The notes under the pieces: model-generated
Told to the model about the DNA's origin: nothing
The model's input: the letters and a program-made list of their open reading frames with translations, nothing else
Database searches by the model: none
Program-made: the position numbers and the translations under genes
In this document: piece after piece, positions 25,001 through 34,568 of the stretch
How the letters are laid out: each line of letters starts with the position of its first letter
Numbering within the stretch: position 1 is the first letter of the stretch
Assembly: GCA_903813345.2 (NCBI GenBank)
Contig: CAIIXF020000002.1
Span: 24,814,455 to 24,878,454, forward strand
DNA: 64,000 nt
DNA from: Owenia fusiformis
Taxonomy: Eukaryota > Annelida > Polychaeta > Sabellida > Oweniidae
Direction of reading: 5' to 3'

Positions 25001-28000
25001 CTTGTCAAACAATTTTTTTAAACTTTGGAATCATCGAGGACACTTCTAGACAACAAAACATGTCAAAAATTGGTTTAATTACCACTTCGATTTTTTTATA
25101 TGATTGGTCAAAGTAAACCAACAAAAAGCACTCATTTTCACTATGCCAACACGTGAAAAGGCCATTTTCCCACTACTTTTGGTGTAATAATTCCATATAT
25201 ATTTCTTCAAAATAAAGGATTTTCCTACACAATTCAACATGTGGTCATTTTTAAGATATGTATCTAGGTCAAAAACTCTAAAACAATATCTTCTTTCTTT
25301 TCATAATAGTTGTCACTTAATACCTTCCATTGAGGCCATTATGCTATTTTTGTTTTGTTGCGACGGTCGACGGTTGGTATTCGGTGGCTGGTGTTGTGCG
25401 TTCGGCATCTGTAACAAATGTATGGTGGTGAGATTTTGCATGTTATTGAATTGTTTATATTTGCTAGGCCAACACTACATCAAATGGTACAGTTGACTAT
25501 CTACTCAAAAATTTCACAGCGTACAAAATAGGGAATATAAATGTCTCAGTAGATGTAGCTGATAATGGAAGCACTTTAGTGAACACTACTCTAAGACGAG
25601 TGTCTCCAAGTGAGGAATATTGGAGGTATTTTCAAATGACTTTCCCTTTAATTCTTTTCTGGCAGTCGGACCACACCTTAAGCTTAAATCTTATTTGCAC
25701 TGTTATCTACAATTACAGATTTTAAATCTACTATAATTCATAGTAACAAGTGGAAGGCAAGGGGGAGGGTAGATTGTCTACCGAGAGAGGCGGAATGTTT
25801 ATTTAGCATTCACGTACATAGCATAAAGTATGTACATGGTATGGCTGTTGCAGATATCTTCTGAATGTATGGAGATGATGTGAAAAATATTAAGCAACTG
25901 GTCTAGCTACAAGCCCTTGTGGCCCCCACTACAACAAGTGTGTGAGAAAGTGTTTAGTCAAGTAGATGGGAGGGGGTTACAGAGACTTGTAGCTAGGCTA
26001 ATAAACGACCTGTTTTAACTATTGTACATGTTAGAATGAAAAAAATAAAATAAATAAATAAAGATAAGATAGAGTATTAGAGTACAACAAGGGAATCATT
26101 ATCATCAAAAAGTATTTTTTTACTTATTGCACATATTTGATAATATATTTTTTCAAATTACAGTCGTTATGTCCTCAATATAACTGATGGTATTGAATAT
26201 ATGGGTTCTGTCCAATGGAAGTTGTTGCCTTGCCTTGCGGCGGCCTGGATGGTAGTGTTTCTGTGTATCATCAAAGGCATTAGGACATCTGGTATGAAAA
26301 TGTCATTACAGAGTGTGCCAAAAACGCCACTTTTTTCAAAATTCTATAACTTTTTTAATTTTGATCTAAAATCATAATTTGCATACCAAATGGAACTTGA
26401 AGATGCAGTCTAGCCATGAATTATGAATTGTACACTTTTAATTGAATGGAATATCCTGAATATGTCACCTGCGTCTCACTTAAACTCACGTCTCACTTAT
26501 GTGGTATGCCATGAAAAATGAACAAAGTTTGCATAATGTACCTGAACTGATACGGCCTGATGACCACCGAGCTGAGTGAGTTTAGTGTAAGGGAAGATCT
26601 CCAGGAGATGGTATAAAGGCACCCAATCTCAAATATTGCTTAACTAAAGCTGGCAATTAAGACAGGTCGAAAGAAACTTGGTCAACATTTCATTGATACT
26701 GCTATATCAGCATGGCGACTAAGACTTAAGGCTATCACCAAAGAGGGTGGCGGACCAATTGAACTCCTCTTTTAGATCAAATACAATTCAAGTTGAAGGA
26801 ATTGTTACATTACTTTATAACTTAGGACCCCTGGCACTATATAACTGCAATATTTGGTTATGTAGGTCGGAAACTGAAAAAGTTATAGTGTCTTGAAAAA
26901 GAGTGACGTTTTTGGCCCACCCTGTAGAAGTCCATATTGTAATAACCTTCGATAGCAAGTTGCTACTATAGTCTCAGCTGAAGTGTGTAGCCCTTATGGC
27001 TCAGGGGTAGAGCGTCTGATTCGAGAGTGTGTAAGGGCCTGGGTTCGATTCCCGCATTGGACATTGAGTTTAGCACACTACCTTTGAGTCTAGTATCTGG
27101 CTATGTACACTACAGCTCGACGGACGTGCCAAAGGGTCGGTACAATATCAACAGCCTCTCTATTAGCTGACATGCGAAGTGGAGTAATTTGAACCGATGC
27201 AAGCATATGTATCGTTATGACAAGAAAGGGAAAAATAAGTAAATGATAGTAAAACTAAATCTAACTATTACTGCTGTTGGAGTAAACGTGCGCAATTCAT
27301 ATGCATTCAATTTCCGAAAGTTAAACAAATGTCCTATTTCAATATAGGCAAAGTGGTATACTTCACGGCTACCTTTCCTTACCTAATACTCACAATCCTG
27401 TTGATACGTGGTGTGACCCTCCCTGGAGCAGCAGATGGTCTGAAGTACTACCTCATTCCCAAGTGGGAAAAACTTGGCAGCTTTAAGGTAAATATTACAT
27501 ATTATATTTATCATATGATCAACCCTAGCTTGTCAATGAATGGAAGCATTTTGCAATTTAAAGTATATGATCAATCCTAGCTTGTCAATGAATGGAAGCA
27601 TTTTGCAATTTAAAGTATATGATCAATCCTAGCTTGTCAATGAATGGAAGCATTTTGCAATTTAAAGTATATGATCAATCCTAGCTTGTCAATGAATGGA
27701 AGCATTTTGCAATTTAAAGTATACTGATCTAGTTTGCACTCGGTCTGCTTCTCTATTGTTTTAACAGATTCCTAAGATTGGTCGTGACCACCAAAATGGC
27801 TGTGTACTATGGTTAACCTACTGCATGTTCACTGTTTACTTTCAAATTCTCATTATTTAGTACATAATAGTAATACTTTGTTAAAATAACAAAGCTCGAC
27901 GAATTAAGCGTGCGATGAACTAAGCATAAAAGAGTGGCCAAAAACTTAAAAGTATGTTTTAGGTATGGGGTGAAGCAGCTATGCAAATTTTCTATTCGTC

Positions 28001-31000
28001 CGGTGTAGGTTGGGGTGCTGTTGGCACGATGGCCAGCTACAACACGTTTAACAACAACTGTCACAGGTGATTTCGTTTGATTCCAGTTGGCAGACATTAT
28101 TCAATAGAATTACATACTCCTATCAGTCGCCATTCCACACAAATACGTTCAAAAAGCAAATCGTTCTGAGGTCTTGCCAATATGATACAGCCAAATATTT
28201 TAATTAATACAGATAATCTCAAAATGTCAATTTTCGTTACAGAGACTCCATTTTAATTCCAATCATGAATGCTGGTACGAGTCTATTCGCTGGTCTTGTG
28301 ATCTTCTCCATTGTTGGATTCATGGCTCACGAAACTGGCGAGAGTATTGAGAACGTCGTTACTCAAGGTAGTAAAGGAGTACCAATTAACCAGCATTTTC
28401 ATGTCGCACATAAAGTAGTGTAAGACAAGGCATTCACATGACAAATTATCACCACCCCTGAACGTCCTTGAAAATAAACGAAAGTTCAAATCCCAAATCT
28501 AAAGTCAGACTTGAACTCCTGAGAACTTGTAAATGATAAAAGAATTAGTCAATTTGAAACAAGTTGCTCACTAGCGTCGGCAATAGCCAACCAAGATTGA
28601 GTGTTCAGCAATGCTGTGAATCAAACTTATCAATCATGACTTTCATTACCTTGTTAAGGTATAGACGTAACCTGATATTTTAATGGTAGTTGCTAAGACG
28701 TTTGCAATTCTTGCTTAAATCCAATCCTTTTCAATTAAGGTCCTGGGCTTGCTTTTGTTGTATACCCAGAGGCTGTGACCAAACTCCCGGCTGCTCCTGT
28801 GTGGTCCGTGTTGTTTTTTACGATGGTTCTGACAGTCGGCATTGGTAGTCAGGTAAACGTTTTCTTGATCAAACAGTCATATTTATACATTTTGGTTTTT
28901 CAAATAACTTTGTTAAAATAGATGGAATCCTATTGGTTATTCTGATATGAGTAAAAATAATGGTTGAATAATTTATAACAATCAAAATTGATAAAAATCG
29001 AATTCGTTCATCATACGGATGTGCGACTGATGAACAATATCAGTCGCATATAGGTTTGCAAAACTCTACATACCACATTGGTTATCAATATCATGGTCAG
29101 TATCACATGGCTCTCTACAATATCACTCTCGTCATTAATATCATCGTGAGTATCACACGGTTCTGTACAATATCACACTCTTTATTAATATCATTGTGAG
29201 TATCACATGGTTCTCTGCACTATCACATTTTTTATTAATAGCATCGTGAGTATCACATGGTTCTCTACAATTATACACTCTTTAGTAAAAGCATCGTGAG
29301 TATCACACGGTTCTCTACAATATCACACTCGTCATTTATATCATCGTCAGTATCACATGGTTCTCTACAATATCACACTCTTTATTAATAGCATCATGAG
29401 TATCACATGGTTCTCTACAATATCACACTCTTTATCAATAGCATCGTGAGTATCATATGGTTCTCTACAATATCGCACTCGTCATTAATATCATCGTACG
29501 TATCACATTGTTCTCTACACTATCACACTCTTTATTAATAGCATCATGAGTATCACATGGTTCTCTACAATATCACACTCTTTATCAATAGCATCGTGAG
29601 TATCATATGGTTCTCTACAATATCACACTCGTCATTAATATCATCGTCAGCATCACATGGTTCTCTACACTATCACACTCTTTATTAATAGCATCATGAG
29701 TATCACATGGTTCTCTACAATATCACACTCTTTATCAATAGCATCGTGAGTATCATATGGTTCTCTACAATGTCACACTCGTCATTAATTGGGTGTTATA
29801 TGCATAAAAGACAATAATCATGGGGTAAATGTATAACACTGATATAGTTATATATTGATTGTAGTTTACCATGGTTCAAAGCATAGCTGTCTCTGTTGTT
29901 GACGAGTTCAACTTGTCTAACAGGAAAGTACTAGTAACAGCAATTCTATGTATTGTAGAATTTGTCCTGGGTTTACCAATGATAATGCAAGTAAGCAGTA
30001 CTTATACTTATTGCTTTTCAATTTTAGTTTAAAACTTTGTGGCAAGAATCATATATCATCCCAATGTCTGTGACTCACCCGTTTATGTTGAAATAATAAT
30101 GGCATAATGTTACATCATTGCAAAACTCAAAATTTAACTGACATGCAACAATAACATGTTTTGATATTCTGAACAAACGGACGCAATTAATGCAAGTGCT
30201 ATCAAGTCAATCAACAACTTTTGTATTGCCTTAACACGTCTAATTCTTTTCAATGTTTCTTTAAGATTTTGAACAGATTGTTTTAAATTCGATCGCTTGT
30301 TTTAAGGGCGGCATGTACGTGTTACAAGTGATGGACTGGTACGCCGTTACATTTGTCATAATGATTGTAGCATTTACAGAGTGCGTAGCAGTTGCTTGGA
30401 TATATGGTAAAAACAAATTATTTTATGTTGCAGTGACCATCGCTCTTCTGAAATTGATTCATTCAATGCGCCGGCGGTTAATCATTGTGCTATCCGTTAT
30501 AAAATTTACCATGCCAATTCTCTCCTTAGATCCAGGGCATCCAACATTTAAGAGTTGGTATTTGGTCACGTGGTATCCATGTGATGGATCCATATAAGGC
30601 CTATAGGATCATATAGGAATCCGATTTACTGTTTGTCCACCATTTGAATGTCATATGATAGATCAAAACATGGCCTGTAGGACCATATAGGGAATGCTTA
30701 AGGGAAGCCACCAATGCAAATTAATACCAAATAAGTATTGGAGCTACTCACTATTTCTGAGCGGTTCATCCAATACTTTTGACTTTTCTTTTTATCCTTC
30801 ACATATGTATGATATTTACATGTAATAACGAGCACTCATGTCAGAATACCTCTAATATATGCATACTTTTAATGTCCTTAATGTCTTCAGGCATGAACCA
30901 GTTTTCCAAAGATATTGAGTTGATGATTGGTTTTAAACCATGCCTTTGGTGGAAGATGTGTTGGCGATTCCTTACACCAGGTCTCGTATTGGTAAGTTGC

Positions 31001-31890
31001 ACAACACAAAGCGCGGAGCATCAAATAAAAACAAATGTATTTTAACAATGAACATAATAACATTTTCAATGGCATATTGCGCAAAAAAACATAGAATCTC
31101 AAGCCCGAATCTCAATCTTAATTCCTGTATTATAGTATCCCATGGCCACATATAGTATTACATCGCATTGTATAGTCCTGTTTTGTATTGTTTCGTCTTG
31201 TATTATATTGTATTTTATTGTGTTATATTATATTGTATTATGTTATATTATATTAAATTAAATTATATTATATATCATACCATTTCATGTTATAATATAT
31301 ATATATATAATGTTTTGCGTTACAGTTCATATTTTGCTTCATAATCATCACCCACGTACCCGTGACATACGGGGATTATACGTATCCTGACTGGGCAATT
31401 GGTGTAGGATGGATACTGGCTGTTGTATCATTTGTACCAATACCTGTATACGCATGCTATCGAATATACAACACAGATGCTAGTACTTTTGTACAAGTAA
31501 GTAGGTCACGAGCACACGTGCACCTATTTTGTGTTCTTTGTATCAATAATGTAAAAAAGATAAATACAAAAGTTCGAAAGTACAAACACTTGGAACGAAA
31601 AGTGTTGTAGGATTATATCTGCGCAAATAATCCTGAAATAGTTTTTTGATCCGACGAGAAGAACACAACATAACATACCATGAATACAAGTGTACTATGT
31701 CATAACACTAAGTTAATCATATTCGTCTCTTCTCCAGCGTTTACGACTCCTGAGAATGCCTGAACCAAGTTGGGGTCCATCGCTTGAAAAAAATAGAGAA
31801 TTGTATATCAGTACACTGGATGAGAGAGTAAAACGACACGTTTTGGGACAAATGGACTTGGATTCGGCCTCGATACCACTTAAACAATGA
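21973..31890 (+). CDS. SLC6 family sodium/chloride-dependent amino-acid (glycine-transporter-like) transporter, 15 exons
   Basis: A plasma-membrane symporter that would couple Na+ and Cl- gradients to uptake of a small amino acid. Fifteen exons join without frame breaks into 635 residues, normal for SLC6. RGNWS (29-33) is the cytosolic N-terminal motif. TM1 carries [12 protein letters not shown] (46-57) with Gly48 where monoamine carriers have Asp, so the substrate is probably an amino acid. All five chloride ligands of the family are present (Tyr71, Gln313, Ser317, Asn349, Ser353). Tyr125 in TM3 and Trp322 in TM6 resemble glycine transporters. Cys149 and Cys158 would form the EL2 disulfide. 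In TM8 the usual Na2-site Asp is Gly417. All introns are GT..AG. I am certain of the family; the exact substrate is inferred. Confidence 0.95.
22620..22712 (+). CDS. SLC6 exon 2: TM1
   Basis: Encodes [19 protein letters not shown] and the [12 protein letters not shown] signature. It includes Na1/Na2 ligands around Ala46-Asn51 and Gly48 at the substrate-carboxylate position. The donor is GTGAGT. Confidence 0.97.
22713..24181 (+). other. SLC6 intron 2 (1469 bp)
   Basis: The longest intron of the upstream half. It contains an antisense 65-codon ORF with a signal peptide (23110-23307). No other repeat stands out. Confidence 0.8.
23110..23307 (-). CDS. Antisense ORF with signal peptide inside SLC6 intron 2
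   Basis: A 65-codon minus-strand frame starts [20 protein letters not shown]: one basic residue, a hydrophobic core of about 12 residues and a plausible cleavage near HG. The following ~45 residues are polar, with one Cys. It could be a small secreted peptide or the first exon of a secreted or surface protein. A possible donor GCTG-GTCAGA lies within the frame. No family is recognised. The ORF overlaps no SLC6 exon. Confidence 0.35.
   Translation of the reverse strand: MSARYIPLLIFVLCVHGYVVKNIVSLTSPVIDCDSPKITRSPALKWSNAGQTLLIYPENNQFSLR
24182..24313 (+). CDS. SLC6 exon 3: TM2 and first intracellular loop
   Basis: Encodes residues 65-108, including AFLFPYLLF with chloride ligand Tyr71, [12 protein letters not shown] (81-92) and [10 protein letters not shown] leading into TM3. 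The donor is GTATGG. Confidence 0.97.
24564..24727 (+). CDS. SLC6 exon 4: TM3 and start of EL2
   Basis: Encodes residues 109-163. TM3 has [10 protein letters not shown] with Tyr125 at the conserved substrate/gate position. [15 protein letters not shown] carries the paired cysteines 149 and 158. The ORF runs past the donor into the intron to 25021, which is not coding. Confidence 0.97.
25468..25625 (+). CDS. SLC6 exon 5: large glycosylated EL2
   Basis: Encodes residues 164-215 with six N-X-S/T sequons (Asn165, 169, 178, 188, 196, 202), ending SPSEEYW, which matches the SLC6 position before TM4. The donor is GTATTT, weak but in phase. Confidence 0.92.
26164..26291 (+). CDS. SLC6 exon 6: end of EL2 and TM4
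   Basis: Encodes residues 216-258, with a seventh sequon at Asn221. The stretch [20 protein letters not shown] is TM4, followed by KGIRTSG, the conserved IL2 start. Confidence 0.96.
26309..26924 (+). mobile_element. IS630/Tc1-mariner-type remnant in SLC6 intron 6
   Basis: The ends CAGAGTGTGCCAAAAACGCC and inverted GTTTTTGGCCCACCCTG are flanked by TA (26307-26308, 26925-26926). The inverted match covers roughly 45 bp. A transposase C-terminal frame lies near the right end. Length is 616 bp, so most of the gene is deleted. Confidence 0.75.
26682..26775 (+). pseudogene. Transposase C-terminal fragment
   Basis: The frame [16 protein letters not shown] followed by a GGGPIELLF end and a TAG stop resembles the 'AIxxWRxRLxxxxxxxGGHIEHLF' terminus of mariner/IS630-like transposases. 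It is a fragment only and lies inside the TA-flanked remnant in intron 6. Confidence 0.6.
26985..27245 (+). repeat. tRNA-derived SINE-like sequence in SLC6 intron 6
   Basis: TATGGCTCAGGGGTAGAGCG (from 26995) matches a Pol III A box, and GGGTTCGATTCCC (27041-27053) matches a B box at normal tRNA spacing. The anticodon arm and acceptor stem do not pair properly, so it is not a functional tRNA. About 190 bp of unrelated sequence follows, ending in an A-rich tail-like segment near 27225-27245. The 3' limit is a guess. Confidence 0.6.
27348..27487 (+). CDS. SLC6 exon 7: TM5 and EL3
   Basis: Encodes residues 259-305: [20 protein letters not shown] (TM5), the family [10 protein letters not shown] motif, and WEKLGSFK before TM6. 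Confidence 0.97.
27515..27722 (+). repeat. 52-bp minisatellite in SLC6 intron 7, 4 copies
   Basis: The unit starting ATGATCAATCCTAGCTTGTC repeats four times, with the copies nearly identical (one substitution in the first). It starts 28 bp after the exon 7 donor. The low divergence means a recent expansion. Confidence 0.95.
27963..28066 (+). CDS. SLC6 exon 8: TM6 substrate/ion core
   Basis: Encodes residues 306-339. [20 protein letters not shown] includes chloride ligands Gln313 and Ser317, the unwound segment around Gly319-Gly321, and Trp322, the aromatic cap typical of glycine carriers. SYNTFNNNC follows, the family intracellular motif. Confidence 0.97.
28243..28367 (+). CDS. SLC6 exon 9: TM7
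   Basis: Encodes residues 340-381 with [20 protein letters not shown]. Asn349 and Ser353 complete the chloride and Na1 sites. It ends [14 protein letters not shown] (EL4 start). Confidence 0.97.
28740..28852 (+). CDS. SLC6 exon 10: EL4 and TM8 start
   Basis: Encodes residues 382-419: [16 protein letters not shown] is the EL4 signature. TM8 reads VLTVGIGSQ, where most family members have GLDS or GIDS, so the Na2 Asp is Gly417. Confidence 0.97.
29081..29790 (+). repeat. 50-bp satellite with 150-bp higher-order unit in SLC6 intron 10
   Basis: Fourteen or so 50-bp units of the type TATCACATGGTTCTCTACAA... fill the intron. Three variants alternate in the right part: A with GTCATTAATATCATCG, B with TTTATTAATAGCATCATGAG, and C with TTTATCAATAGCATCGTGAG. 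The A-B-C trimers repeat near 29330-29480, 29480-29630 and 29630-29780. Unequal exchange of trimers is the simplest origin. Confidence 0.92.
29865..29990 (+). CDS. SLC6 exon 11: TM8 end and TM9
   Basis: Encodes residues 420-461: [15 protein letters not shown] (end of TM8 and loop), then [19 protein letters not shown] (TM9). The donor is GTAAGC. Confidence 0.96.
30307..30406 (+). CDS. SLC6 exon 12: TM10
   Basis: Encodes residues 462-494: [13 protein letters not shown], the GG-Y-xxx-D gate segment with Asp471 as the extracellular-gate acid, then a hydrophobic TM10 ending VAWIYG. Confidence 0.96.
30891..30991 (+). CDS. SLC6 exon 13: IL5 and TM11 start
   Basis: Encodes residues 495-528: [16 protein letters not shown], the family 'xFxxDIxxMxG' motif, then [16 protein letters not shown]. 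Confidence 0.97.
31160..31325. repeat. TATT-rich low-complexity tract in SLC6 intron 13
   Basis: Short TTATA/TATTG-type repeats run up to the ATATATATAT tract just before the exon 14 acceptor. It is a simple repeat, and it leaves a poor polypyrimidine tract. Confidence 0.8.
31326..31496 (+). CDS. SLC6 exon 14: TM11-TM12
   Basis: Encodes residues 529-585: [40 protein letters not shown] (TM12) and a cytosolic [13 protein letters not shown] start. Confidence 0.97.
31738..31890 (+). CDS. SLC6 exon 15: C-terminal tail and stop
   Basis: Encodes residues 586-635: [20 protein letters not shown], the 'P..WGP' tail motif common in SLC6, then a polar tail and TGA at 31888-31890. The stop closes a full-length protein. 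Confidence 0.95.
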   Translation, partial: RLRLLRMPEPSWGPSLEKNRELYISTLDERVKRHVLGQMDLDSASIPLKQ

Positions 31891-32778
31891 CACATCAGAA
31901 ACACCATTTTGATTGAAAGATTGTATATTGTGTATACTGTTACCATGGTCGTAAAAGGCTAGAACATCAGGTTCTGTAAAATAAATTAAGCATACCAGTC
32001 TTAATGCTAAACTTTTCATATTGAAATAAATGACATGTATTTCTGAAAGTATAAAACATGACATAGCCCATCCAAAGAGCAAATGCGATTGAGGCATTTG
32101 TGACAAATAAATCAAAGGACCAGTTTTGCATAATTACAATAATATTAAATATACATGAAACTTTGAAAGTACTTTATAAAGGATCATTAACGTACATTTT
32201 TTCATGAAGAAAATCGATGCACTTTTTAAAGATGAAAAATATGGAATGCCCTAAAAACCTTTCGACCTTCGACCCGCACTTTCGAAGGTCGACCTATTGG
32301 GTGTCCCAAAAGAACAGTTAATAGGAGCTATTTTTGCCGATCTCGAAAAGCACTAGGGACATTCTGCACGAGGTTCGAGTTTTTGCGTATGCTCACGAAT
32401 AGAGGTATTTCATTCCCATGATTCAAGTTGCTTTTAGGTGATCGGTTGGGATCGATACTTTTTGTTGTTTTTACACCAAACAAATTTCCACAACATAGGG
32501 TCATTATGGGAAGGGACTGATGTGAATTTTTAAACGTAAATGATATATTTCTCAAAATACATGTTCGTATTTCAGTCATAGATGGTGCATGCATTTTAAT
32601 AATTTAAACAAACCAAATTTAATGATTTGATGTTCATGTTGAGGCTAAATACGGTAGTCTCAGGACAAATGAAAACCTCACACGAACATATAATTTGCTT
32701 TTAAATCGCAAAAGTATTTTATTGATTAATAAATAGGTTTTACAACTTTAATATAACGAGTTTTTAACTATGTTTCAG
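31891..32778. other. 3' UTR candidate and downstream gene-free DNA
   Basis: Both strands carry only short frames; a 124-codon minus-strand frame (31741-32115) is antisense to the last SLC6 exon. Nothing else is recognised. Confidence 0.5.
32106..32111 (+). promoter_or_regulatory. Candidate polyadenylation signal of the SLC6 gene
   Basis: AATAAA lies 216 bp after the stop codon. Another AATAAA lies at about 33549, inside the neighbouring repeat region, so the true 3' end is uncertain. Confidence 0.3.
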
Positions 32779-33215
32779 TTGTTGGATTTACACTAGAGCC
32801 CTAAGACGTCTTGGCCAAAACGTTTCAGCGTTAAAACGTTTTACAAATGTAATGTAAATCCAGATTTTCTCAAGAGCTCTCGGCTAAGAGCGCCTAGCTA
32901 AAACGTTTTACAAGCGAGTGTAAATCCATCGGTTTTAGGACTTATGTTTTAATGCCGATGCATTCTTTAACACAAAGCATAGACGCGGGAAAGGAATAGC
33001 TCTGTTGACTGACCCGTCCTTCAAACAGTGCTAAACTGCCTTTTTCAATTTACATGTATGCCTACATATCTCTAAAACGTTTTAGAAAAACATGTGTAAA
33101 CTCAACCATATTTCGTAAGACGTCTTGAAAATGGTGGTGTAAACTCAACATAATTTTTCTAAAACGTTTTTTCCAAAACGTCTTGGAATGTCGCGTATAG
33201 TGTAAATAGGGCTAG
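32779..33215 (+). repeat. Outer left arm, rich in AARACGTYTT palindromes
   Basis: AAAACGTTTT, AAGACGTCTT or one-off variants occur about nine times in 437 bp, each centred on ACGT. The strings are interspersed with GTGTAAAC/GTGTAAATCC sites that also repeat. This looks like a field of protein-binding sites in subterminal DNA. Confidence 0.8.
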
Positions 33216-34568
33216 TCTCTCATAAGCCAATTGCCGGCTGGGCTGAAAATGTTTTGGTTTTGTATGTATTGTGAAATTTTCATTCTTATTAGCGTGTGAT
33301 GTAAAATAATTATAAAACTAAAAACTAACTAGTACTTGAGACAGGCTTTACCTTGCTAGAGGAAGCTCAAATGAAATCAGGCTATTGAAATAGCTATACC
33401 CTATAACAAAATCTGTTTATGTACAAAATATTAATGTTCATACTTTTTCGTATGAACTTATTTTTGTTTTGAAGAACAATCTGTGTAAATATTGTATGTA
33501 TATAAATATTAAAAACATGCACATTTCACTGTATCGAAATTTATTGTAAATAAAGTTTGCGGGATAAATGTATAATATATGCAATCAATTTCGTAGTGTT
33601 CAACATTGCATGAATTACACGAATTATATTAGTAGGCTATATGCTATTGTAGAATATGCCTAATCTAGCTAAAGCCATTTTGAGCCACACTCCAACTTGT
33701 TGGTGAAGTGCATAAGAGTCCACAGTCTTGAAGCAAGAGTAGAAAATGCCTTGAGAACTGTCGATAAATGGCATATTGTTTATGTTGTACCTTGATCTAT
33801 CACAAAAGAGTGACAACGGTTTAAAATGCAGATAAGACCTTAGATTAGCATTAGAATTTGTTCAGAATGTATGTTATTATTAAAAGTAGAGGTAAAGATT
33901 GTATCCAACTCCACGTGGTATGATAATCCCAAAAGGAAATTTGAACTTTGTAAAGATAGGAGGTATGGCATTTCGGTTTACCTAACCTCTTATCTTTGGA
34001 TTATCATAATTAAAATTATTGTATATAAATAGGAGGGAGGCTAATGGACGAGCTCAAATAACTTAATTCTTGTTATTTTCACAAAGCTGGTCAATGAATG
34101 CTTGCCGATGAATCGCAGCAAATGTGACCCAGGCGAAACCCGGTCGCTGACCTAAATAACGGGCTAATGTGCCTATTGATGCCCGAGTCACACTTGCCCT
34201 GATTCATCGACCGGCGCCCGTCCGATTGATTATTTTGATCAAAACTAAATACACTTTGATTAAAATACTCAATCGGCCATATTCCGGCCGATAACTTGGA
34301 AAAAAGTTGACCCAGGCATTAGCAACATGTAACAATATCAAATGTTCTGTTTGCTAATTCGATTGAGCGCCTTTATTATAAATGATCCTTTCATTGGCAT
34401 AAAAAGTTGTGTAACAATTGATCACTGTTCGTCGAATAACATATTAATTTTAGGAGATCTGCATTTGTAACCATTAAAGACTAACATTTTCTTCTATTTG
34501 ATGGCATATTTGAATTCTGTATGTTATTTTCTATCAAAACAACTTTGATTTGCACCATTATTTGCCTT
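33216..34568. other. Gene-free spacer of outer element, left side
   Basis: No coding sequence is seen. The only structured item is a GGCGCC-type hairpin near 34179-34321. Confidence 0.5.
34179..34321. repeat. Copy of the CCGATTGAGTATT/GGCGCCCGG hairpin family
   Basis: CACTTGCCCTGATTCATCGA, CCGGCGCCCGTCCGATTGAT, then the inverted AATACTCAATCGGCC and a GACCCAGGCATTA end. It is a diverged copy of the hairpin at 47911-48056. Confidence 0.7.

Noticed and set aside
24536-25021. 161-codon ORF
   Set aside because: Only the first part is SLC6 exon 4; the frame runs through a good GTGAAT donor into intron 4.
26995-27066. Functional tRNA gene
   Set aside because: A and B boxes are good, but the anticodon and acceptor stems do not pair; better explained as a SINE head.
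31741-32115. 124-codon minus-strand ORF
   Set aside because: It overlaps the last SLC6 exon in antisense and has no motif or splice support.
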